Assembly (NCBI GenBank): GCA_049608925.1
Contig: JBMYXZ010000088.1
Location: 1-5,759, forward strand
Source of the DNA: JBMYXZ01 sp049608925
GTDB lineage: Bacteria; Pseudomonadota; Alphaproteobacteria; JAGOMX01
Reading direction: 5' to 3'
DNA length: 5,759 bases
A model generated the notes under the pieces. The model ran no database searches, was not told the origin of the DNA, and worked only from the letters and a program-made list of their open reading frames with translations. The position numbers and the translations under genes were made by a program. This document shows, piece by piece, positions 1 to 5,220 of this stretch (position 1 is the first letter of the stretch; each line of letters opens with the position of its first letter).

Positions 1-1626
1 TTCACCACCAAAGCGGCAAAATACATCATCAATTCTCAATATGTGCGTTAATATGTTTGCTAATTCAACAAGTACGCGATCACCCACATCATGACCATAG
101 GTATCGTTAACAGCTTTAAATCCATCCAAATCGAGATACATCAAGGAAAAGGACTTTTGTTCGCCATTGTCCACAGATTCAACACACTGGCCTAAGAATT
201 TTTCAAACGACGTCTTGTTTGCAAGCCCTGTCAGTCCATCATGTGCTGCAAGGTGCTTAAGGCGCGCTTCGTCTTTCTTTTGTTCCGTTACATCCTTGTG
301 AACCGACACAATACCGCCGTCTGGTGTTCTGCTGCTGATAATCTCTAACCAGCGTCCATCTTGCAACTGTTGGAAAAATGGTTCTGTTCCTTGGTGTCTA
401 GCTGCTAACAAATTGGTTTCATCTTCCAACTGGTCATCTGACATTCCAAGGCCCGCATTCTCGCCTCTGCGCTCTTGAAAATACACACCTAGTCGAATGT
501 TTTCTCTGATAACTGATGTCAACGTGCGGTCAGCTGGCTTTATATTTTCAAGGCCCGGATACAAGGACGAGAATGTTTCGTTATAAAGCGTAAGCGCTCC
601 ATCATGATCAAAAATTGCAAATCCGTGATCTATACTTTCAATCGCTGCAACCAATTTTTGCCTAGCTTCTGTTAGTTTTGACAGGTTTTCCTGCTCGCGA
701 TCGCGTAATTTTTTCTTATCCAAGCATGCCTTGATTCTGGCGTGCAATACTGTTGGGTTAAAAGGCGTCGGCAGATAGTCATCTGCACCTGCTTCGATAC
801 AATGTACGATACTATCAACATCGCTGATAGCAGTGATCATAAGAACTGGTATGGGGCTGGTTGCATTATCAGACTTAAGTCTTGTCAGCACCTCATAACC
901 ATTTAGGCCAGGCATCATGATATCGAGCAAAATAAGATCGACATCATTTTCCTTAACCGCATCCAATCCCTTGATACCGTCTTCCGCAGTGATAACGTTC
1001 AGCCCCAGCCTCTCGAGTCGTCTGGACAGAATATCACGATTATAGGGGCTGTCATCGATCACCAGTACATGTGAGTCCTGATAATACGGGCTGAGAGTTT
1101 CCTCCATCCCAGATTTACCAGGCTTGACGGATGATGTGTCTATATCATCCTTTTCTGAATCTTTTGGCGCTTCCATTCGCATGCTATCAATTATAGGAAT
1201 AATGTCTTTAGCACTAGTGTACAAAGCTTCTAAAGCAGTCGCAAAAGAGGGCGCTACACAGTTTGGATCATCCTGAATCTCTTCGCGGATAAGCTCGCTA
1301 TATCCCAAGGTAGCCCCGGTGCAGCCGCGCAAGTCATGGCGCATTCTTTTAAGCTCGTCATCGGTAACGCTGCCTTGCTGAAAATGCCCAAGCAGGGATT
1401 CTTTTTCCCTAATAGACAAACCACGGAGCTTTTCTATAGCTTCACCAATTTTAATAACGTCTTGGTGAAAGTCCGTAGTGCTTGAAGTTTCTAAGATTTT
1501 CGCATGTTGATGGCTAATAAATTCGACAGACTCATCGATTTTGCCAAAGCTGCTCTCAAACTTGTTTCTTACTTCTTCTGACACGGTTCCGTAGCCTGCC
1601 TGCTGCGATGAGGAATTCATGCTCAT
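1..1626 (-). CDS. Multidomain diguanylate cyclase: HisKA-like, receiver, PAS, GGDEF (3' end cut by window)
   Basis: Predicted cytosolic enzyme that condenses two GTP into cyclic di-GMP. The reading frame is open for 542 codons from the ATG at 1626 to the window edge, where it stops inside the active-site motif (RFGGE, residues 538-542), so the C-terminus is missing. Domains seen: an H-box-like segment with RHDLRG (His97) and LGYSEL, but no ATPase domain; a receiver, about 186-302, with acidic pair Asp191/Asp192, phospho-acceptor Asp235 (LLDIMMPG) and Thr265; a lysine-rich linker, 303-322; a PAS_7-like domain, about 323-445, with DGRWLEI and DGGIVSV; and GGDEF, from about 455, with HDGLTGLANK, LDLDGF (499-503), NDTYGHDVGD and an inhibitory RxxD site (Arg531-Asp534). 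The receiver has Thr287 where the family has lysine (LPTPF rather than LPKPF). No transmembrane segment is visible. It is second in an operon behind the single-domain regulator. An EAL domain after the edge cannot be excluded. Domain calls are firm; the input signal is unknown. Confidence 0.93.
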   Translation of the reverse strand, partial: MSMNSSSQQAGYGTVSEEVRNKFESSFGKIDESVEFISHQHAKILETSSTTDFHQDVIKIGEAIEKLRGLSIREKESLLGHFQQGSVTDDELKRMRHDLRGCTGATLGYSELIREEIQDDPNCVAPSFATALEALYTSAKDIIPIIDSMRMEAPKDSEKDDIDTSSVKPGKSGMEETLSPYYQDSHVLVIDDSPYNRDILSRRLERLGLNVITAEDGIKGLDAVKENDVDLILLDIMMPGLNGYEVLTRLKSDNATSPIPVLMITAISDVDSIVHCIEAGADDYLPTPFNPTVLHARIKACLDKKKLRDREQENLSKLTEARQKLVAAIESIDHGFAIFDHDGALTLYNETFSSLYPGLENIKPADRTLTSVIRENIRLGVYFQERRGENAGLGMSDDQLEDETNLLAARHQGTEPFFQQLQDGRWLEIISSRTPDGGIVSVHKDVTEQKKDEARLKHLAAHDGLTGLANKTSFEKFLGQCVESVDNGEQKSFSLMYLDLDGFKAVNDTYGHDVGDRVLVELANILTHILRIDDVFCRFGGE

Positions 1627-1632
1627 ATAGTA

Positions 1633-1637
1633 CCCTT
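1633..1637 (-). promoter_or_regulatory. Ribosome binding site of the diguanylate cyclase gene
   Basis: AAGGG on the minus strand lies 6 nt before the ATG at 1626. This favours that start over the in-frame ATG two codons later (1620), which would be 12 nt away. Confidence 0.6.
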
Positions 1638-1657
1638 AAAATATGAATAGAGTCTTA

Positions 1658-2026
1658 TCAATTGGAATTGATAAATGTCTCGATTTTACCCAACAACCGA
1701 TCAAGCTCAACAGGCTTGGTGTCATAATCATTACACCCAGCCTCAATAGCTTTTTCACGGTCACCAGATAGGGCATGCGCCGTCAGAGCGATAACAGGAA
1801 TATCAGCGGTATCATCATTGGCTTTGATACGCCGTGTGGCTTCCCAACCGTCGATAATTGGCAGACTCATATCCATCAGGATTACATCTGGGTTCGAGTC
1901 CGAAGCCATTCGCACACCTTCTTCACCGTCGACTGCAGTTACGACAGTAAATCCTCGCCTTTCCAGACGACGAGACAACATGTCGCGGTTCATTTCATTA
2001 TCTTCAACTAGCAAAATGGTCGCCAT
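1658..2026 (-). CDS. Single-domain response regulator (CheY/DivK-like receiver)
   Basis: A 122-residue stand-alone receiver domain with no output domain. It likely works by phosphorylation-dependent protein contact or as a phosphorelay intermediate in the cytosol. All key residues are present: acidic pocket Glu8/Asp9 (LLVEDNE), phospho-acceptor Asp52 (LMDMSLP), switch Thr82 (ALTAHA) and conserved Lys104 (DTKPVE). The length matches CheY, DivK and Spo0F-type proteins. The ALTAHA, GCNDYDTKP and DGWEATR segments resemble receivers of hybrid kinases and DivK more than chemotaxis CheY. The ATG at 2026 has a strong AGGGAG ribosome site 6 nt upstream. The stop at 1658 is 31 nt from the start of the downstream cyclase gene, so the two are probably co-transcribed. 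This layout resembles Caulobacter divK-pleD, but orthology to divK is not proven and the cognate kinase is not in the window. Confidence 0.95.
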   Translation of the reverse strand: MATILLVEDNEMNRDMLSRRLERRGFTVVTAVDGEEGVRMASDSNPDVILMDMSLPIIDGWEATRRIKANDDTADIPVIALTAHALSGDREKAIEAGCNDYDTKPVELDRLLGKIETFINSN

Positions 2027-2032
2027 TAAGCA

Positions 2033-2038
2033 CTCCCT
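2033..2038 (-). promoter_or_regulatory. Ribosome binding site of the single-domain regulator gene
   Basis: AGGGAG on the minus strand ends 6 nt before the ATG at 2026. It is the best Shine-Dalgarno match among the four main genes and supports that start. Confidence 0.65.
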
Positions 2039-2044
2039 ATACGC

Positions 2045-2058
2045 TCTGATTTATCAGA
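2045..2058. repeat. Short inverted repeat TCTGAT-TT-ATCAGA
   Basis: Perfect 6-bp arms around a 2-nt centre, located 19-32 bp before the single-domain regulator start. The symmetry and spacing fit a site for a dimeric DNA-binding regulator better than an RNA hairpin, because the loop would be only 2 nt. The regulator is unknown. A chance occurrence of a 6-bp dyad is possible. Confidence 0.35.
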
Positions 2059-2084
2059 ACTTTTTTCGACCTATTGATTCCAGG

Positions 2085-2090
2085 TGTCAA
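2085..2090 (-). promoter_or_regulatory. Candidate -35 element for the signalling operon
   Basis: A perfect TTGACA on the minus strand, 58 nt before the ATG at 2026. No convincing -10 hexamer sits 16-18 nt downstream; the sequence there is GAAAAA. It may therefore be a weak, activator-dependent or coincidental element. It overlaps the dyad at 2089-2104 by two bases. Confidence 0.3.
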
Positions 2091-2104
2091 TTCTTGTACG
2101 AATT
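2089..2104. repeat. Short inverted repeat AATTC-N6-GAATT
   Basis: Perfect 5-bp arms around a 6-nt centre (TTGTAC) in the divergent region. It overlaps the minus-strand TTGACA by two bases and encloses the weak plus-strand TTGTAC. If it is an operator it could act on both operons. Short AT-rich arms make chance a real alternative. Confidence 0.25.
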
Positions 2105-2137
2105 ATTATCATTTTTATAAGGTTGATAATACACGAG

Positions 2138-3847
2138 ATGTTGCAAAGAAATCAATCAGCAAATAATACTGCATCTTCGGATAGCCCCCCTTCACGACAC
2201 CACAATTTTTTTAACCTATTAGACAACTTGGTTGCAAAGTCTCACCTGACAATTGACCAAAAACTCATTGTACAGCAAGAAGTTAGAGCCAAGAAAGTCG
2301 ATGTCAAAAAATTGCTAATCGAGCTGGGATTTATTACAGAAAAAACTCTGGCCGCTTGTGTCGCCGAAATTAATGGGATTCAACCAATCTGTCTTGAAAG
2401 TACAATAGTTGATCAGGCAGCCTTAGAACACTGCCCGAAAGACTTTGCATTAAGGCACCGCCTGATTCCCATCAGCCTCAATGGCTCTCGACTTCATATA
2501 GCTATGGTGGACGCCAATGATATTATTGCCACCGATAATCTGCAGCGCCTATTTCCACAGATAACACAGATTGAAAAAAGCACTTGTTCAGAATCTGACC
2601 TGCATAAGGCGATCGAAACGCACTATGGTCATGATACCAGCCTTGAAGGGATATTTGCTGATATCGAACATGGCCCGACGGATGACTTAACCCCACCTAT
2701 TATAAGGCTGGTTAATTCCGTGATTTCAAAAGCCGTACATCTAGGGGCGTCTGATATTCACTTTCAACCAGAAAAAGAATATGTGCGTTTGCGCTTTCGC
2801 ATTGATGGTGTCCTAAGTCAGGTCTCGCTATTTCACAAAAGCTATTGGTCACCAATATGTGTCAGGCTAAAAATTATGGCAGGACTGAACATTGCAGAAA
2901 ACCGCAAGCCTCAGAACGGTCGCTTTAGTTTGCAAGTCTCTGCCCGCGAGGTCGATTTTCGTGTCTCAGTGCACCCGACGGTGTATGGGGAAAACGTTGT
3001 GCTTAGAATCCTGGATAAATCTCACTCTCTAAAACCATTAGAAGGTTTAGGCTTTCAGGAAGAAATCGTCTCGAAAGTTAAAACCTTAATTAAAAAGCCC
3101 CACGGTATCTTTGTCCTAACAGGGCCTACGGGGTCAGGTAAGACAACCACGATGTATTCGATTATATCCTATCTGAACACGATGGATGTCAACATCATGA
3201 CTCTTGAAGACCCTGTGGAATATCGCTTGCCGATGATTAGGCAGACTGCCATCAAGGAAATGGCAGGCACAACCTTTGCCGATGGAGTGCGTTCGCTATT
3301 GCGGCAAGACCCGGATGTCATCTTTATTGGGGAAATCCGTGATGAAGCCACAGCCCAGATGGCTTTGCGCGCCTCCATGACGGGGCATCAAGTGTTTACA
3401 ACTCTGCACACCAACGACACGTTCGGTATTCTGGGCCGCTTGGAAGACCTTGGTGTGTCTCGCTTGCAAATAGCCGATCAATTATCAGGTGCCGTATCCC
3501 AAAGACTTGTTCGCAAGCTATGTTCAAGCTGCAAAACCGGCAGGCCGGCTACCTCACAAGAAAAGCATCTGCTGAACTGTAAAACTGATACGATCATTTA
3601 TGAACCCACGGGATGTGATAAATGCAGGCAAACCGGATTCAATGGCAGGCAAGCCATTGTCGAGCTGCTAAGCTTCAACCAAAAGCTTAAGGATTTGGTG
3701 GCTGAGGGGGCGCCGTTAAGTATTATCAGGAATGCTGCTTTAACTGACGGTATGCAAACCCTGCCGGAAAGTGCTGCGCAAGCGGTCTTATCTGGAGTCA
3801 CGAGCCTTGAAGAGGCCACACGCACCATTGATTTGCAAACCACATGA
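2138..3847 (+). CDS. gspE: GspE/PilB-family secretion or pilus assembly ATPase
   Basis: Cytoplasmic hexameric ATPase that drives pseudopilus or type IV pilus assembly by turning the inner-membrane platform protein (GspF/PilC). From the ATG at 2138 it is 569 residues, the usual family length. An MshEN/T2SSE_N-type domain spans about 35-165. The RecA-like core has the Asp-box region (SDIHFQ at 205-210, RFRIDG at 219-224), Walker A GPTGSGKT (329-336, Lys335), Walker B with DVIFIGEIRD (393-402, Glu399) and His-box residues His417 and His424 (TTLHTND). A zinc-type four-cysteine site, Cys462/465 and Cys493/496, has 27 residues between pairs. All catalytic motifs are intact. An upstream in-frame GTG at 2084 would add 18 mostly hydrophobic residues untypical of the family. 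However, the ATG has only a weak ribosome site (AAGG, 15 nt away), so the start is moderately certain. It overlaps gspF by 4 nt. Without pseudopilin or secretin genes nearby, type II secretion, MSHA-type and type IV pilus roles cannot be separated; the symbol is a family label. Confidence 0.93.
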   Translation: MLQRNQSANNTASSDSPPSRHHNFFNLLDNLVAKSHLTIDQKLIVQQEVRAKKVDVKKLLIELGFITEKTLAACVAEINGIQPICLESTIVDQAALEHCPKDFALRHRLIPISLNGSRLHIAMVDANDIIATDNLQRLFPQITQIEKSTCSESDLHKAIETHYGHDTSLEGIFADIEHGPTDDLTPPIIRLVNSVISKAVHLGASDIHFQPEKEYVRLRFRIDGVLSQVSLFHKSYWSPICVRLKIMAGLNIAENRKPQNGRFSLQVSAREVDFRVSVHPTVYGENVVLRILDKSHSLKPLEGLGFQEEIVSKVKTLIKKPHGIFVLTGPTGSGKTTTMYSIISYLNTMDVNIMTLEDPVEYRLPMIRQTAIKEMAGTTFADGVRSLLRQDPDVIFIGEIRDEATAQMALRASMTGHQVFTTLHTNDTFGILGRLEDLGVSRLQIADQLSGAVSQRLVRKLCSSCKTGRPATSQEKHLLNCKTDTIIYEPTGCDKCRQTGFNGRQAIVELLSFNQKLKDLVAEGAPLSIIRNAALTDGMQTLPESAAQAVLSGVTSLEEATRTIDLQTT

Positions 3848-5034
3848 GAGAGTTTCACTTTCAAGCCCTCGACAACACAGGCGAAAAATACAGCGGGCAT
3901 ATGAAAGCACCATCTCGCAAAGCTGTGTTTCAGGAGTTGGAGAGTAAGCAGCATCATTTACTGTCCTGCAAGACTAAATGGAGCTTCCATCTTTCAAGTC
4001 CGGTTAAAGTGCGAGACTTAGTCGCCTTTTTTGTGCAAATGCACCATATGGATAAAGCAGGTGTGCCCTTGTTGGAGGCTTTACAAGACGCTAGAGATCT
4101 ACAGACAAACAAAGCTTTCAAGCAGGTGCTGGCCACAATCTTTCAAGATGTTAAGGCGGGAAAGCTGCTATCCGATTCAATGGCGCCTCACCGAAAGATC
4201 TTCCGGCAAGAGTCCATAACCATTATAAAAGTGGCCGAACAAGCCGGCACGCTGCATAAAGGCTTTGAAAGGCTAGCGCAGCACTTTGCATGGGTAGAGG
4301 ATAATCAGTCCGCAATTACCAAAGCCATAAGATACCCGCTAATTTTGATGGCTGTCATAGTGGGCGTGATCACCATGTTAATGACGCACCTAGTCCCACA
4401 ATTGACCTCTTTTATTCAAGCTTATGGTGATCCTTCGCCCATGACAATGACGTTAATATCTGTTTCAGAATTCATCGCCACTTGGGGAATATGGATTTTC
4501 TGTAGTGTGCCCGTTTCAGTCATTTTTTGCCTTATTATGCGAAAATTTTCCAAGCAGTTTTCTTATGCTGTCGATGCGCTAGTTTTGAAAGTTCCTGTCC
4601 TGGGGGCTCTGGCAAAAAGCATGGCTATATCAAGATACATTCATCAGTTTTCCATGCTGCTTTCAAGCGGTCTGGATATTATCGATTGTCTAAATTTTGC
4701 TGGAAACACGACTGAAAATAGCTTTTTGAAAAAGCATTACAACGCCGTTACCGCACAAGTACTGGATGGATCGACTCTATCGGAGGCCTTTGCGAATCAC
4801 AAAGTCTTTCCGCAATCTTTAATAAGAATGGTTAAAGTGGGCGAAGTTACCGGAAGCTTGGATACTTTGCTGGAGCATGTCTACACCCTCTTCGAGAAAT
4901 CTCAAAAAGATCGTGTGCAACAGCTAATTGGCATGCTAGAGCCAGCCCTGGTTATTACAGCTGGCGCCATGATGATCTGGATCATTCTGGCAGTATTCTA
5001 TCCCATGTACGAGCAAATAGCCGTAATAGGATAG
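3844..5034 (+). CDS. gspF: GspF/PilC-family inner-membrane platform protein
   Basis: Polytopic inner-membrane protein that couples the GspE-type ATPase to pseudopilin or pilin polymerisation. Its 396 residues match the family's usual length of about 400. A short N-terminal region (1-55) resembles the start of GspF (FHFQALDNTGEKYSG). Two T2SSF repeats follow: about 58-185, with MDKAGVPLLEAL and AEQAGTL, and about 260-385, with LLSSGLDIIDCL, KVGEVTGSLD (331-340) and LEPALV. Hydrophobic membrane segments lie at about 165-189, 203-231 and 365-387, giving the usual three-helix topology. The first repeat has AEQAG where members commonly have a GE-x-G signature; this is conservative. The ATG overlaps the gspE stop (ATGA) and no clear ribosome site precedes it, so translational coupling is likely. 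It is the last gene before a hairpin terminator. It could equally be named pilC; the family call is firm, the system is not. Confidence 0.93.
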   Translation: MREFHFQALDNTGEKYSGHMKAPSRKAVFQELESKQHHLLSCKTKWSFHLSSPVKVRDLVAFFVQMHHMDKAGVPLLEALQDARDLQTNKAFKQVLATIFQDVKAGKLLSDSMAPHRKIFRQESITIIKVAEQAGTLHKGFERLAQHFAWVEDNQSAITKAIRYPLILMAVIVGVITMLMTHLVPQLTSFIQAYGDPSPMTMTLISVSEFIATWGIWIFCSVPVSVIFCLIMRKFSKQFSYAVDALVLKVPVLGALAKSMAISRYIHQFSMLLSSGLDIIDCLNFAGNTTENSFLKKHYNAVTAQVLDGSTLSEAFANHKVFPQSLIRMVKVGEVTGSLDTLLEHVYTLFEKSQKDRVQQLIGMLEPALVITAGAMMIWIILAVFYPMYEQIAVIG

Positions 5035-5065
5035 TGATATTAAATCATAAGTGCCCGGAATATTT

Positions 5066-5176
5066 TTAGAAGGCAGAAAAATCCTGAGAGATCTCGGATT
5101 TTTCTTTCACCCTCTCAAACAAGCATATGAGAGCCTTGAGTGTCTCGGCGGTAACATCCTCTTTTAGCAATGCTAG
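5066..5176 (-). pseudogene. Protein-like open frame without a start, possible gene remnant
   Basis: A 36-codon open frame follows an in-frame TAA at 5177-5179 and ends with TAA at 5066. Its translation looks like natural amphipathic protein (LLKEDVTAETLKALICLFER, then VKEKSEISQDFSAF). There is no ATG; TTG at 5170 is the only plausible start and lacks a clear ribosome site. It runs through the terminator hairpin. It could be the tail of a decayed gene or chance; I do not recognise the family. Confidence 0.2.
5077..5103. terminator. Bidirectional Rho-independent terminator after gspF
   Basis: The left arm AAAAATCC-(T)-GAG pairs with CTC-GGATTTTT across an AGAT loop, giving an 11-bp stem with one bulged T. 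It begins 43 nt after the gspF stop. The T-run on the plus strand (ATTTTTCTTTC) ends the gspEF transcript. The matching A-run on the other side gives a U-run for minus-strand transcription, so it can also serve the convergent repeat-protein gene. Confidence 0.8.
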
Positions 5177-5204
5177 TTATAGCATCTGAAGTGTTGTAAT
5201 TCAT
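5115..5204 (-). other. Possible 29-codon small ORF behind the TPR-like gene
   Basis: An ATG at 5204 is preceded by GGGAGG (5215-5220), 10 nt away and directly after the TPR-like gene stop. The frame ends at 5115, just before the terminator. The product would be 29 residues with a basic centre (KRGCYRRD) and no recognisable family. The start codon lies inside the 5196-5215 stem-loop. It is a candidate only; the good ribosome site is its sole support. Confidence 0.2.
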
Positions 5205-5215
5205 TCTTGAATTAC
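5196..5215. repeat. Perfect stem-loop just after the repeat-protein gene
   Basis: GTAATTCA-TTCT-TGAATTAC: 8-bp perfect arms and a 4-nt loop, 5 nt beyond the stop of the minus-strand repeat-protein gene. It lacks a following U-run in either direction, so it is not a classic terminator. It may protect the 3' end of the mRNA or be a binding site. The A/T-rich stem is weak. Confidence 0.45.
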
Positions 5216-5220
5216 CTCCC

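Larger units (their letters stand above)
2027..2137. promoter_or_regulatory. Divergent intergenic control region between the signalling operon and gspEF
   Basis: These 111 bp separate two divergently transcribed operons and must hold both promoters unless one initiates inside a neighbouring gene. The region is AT-rich. It contains two inverted repeats (listed separately), a TTGACA hexamer on the minus strand (2085-2090), and on the plus strand a weak possible promoter with TTGTAC (2094-2099) and TATAAG (2116-2121), 16 nt apart. That plus-strand pair would leave a leader of only about 10 nt before the ATG at 2138. Neither promoter is a full consensus match; the assignment is inference from layout. 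Confidence 0.5.

Noticed and set aside
771..786. Perfect hairpin GCAGAT-AGTC-ATCTGC
   Set aside because: It is inside the receiver coding sequence, spanning the conserved DDYL residues; the short symmetry is explained by codons and has no U-run.
1775..2120. Plus-strand open frames opposite the single-domain regulator
   Set aside because: They are antisense to a clearly coding receiver, show no family features, and have no ribosome site of note.
2084..2137. GTG start at 2084 giving a 587-residue GspE
   Set aside because: It adds an 18-residue, isoleucine-rich hydrophobic leader untypical of this cytoplasmic ATPase, has no clear ribosome site, and would consume half the divergent promoter region. 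The ATG at 2138 gives the normal length, though its own ribosome site is weak.
3169..4136. Minus-strand open frames opposite gspE and gspF
   Set aside because: They lie antisense to intact, motif-complete genes and have unlikely compositions; they are shadows.
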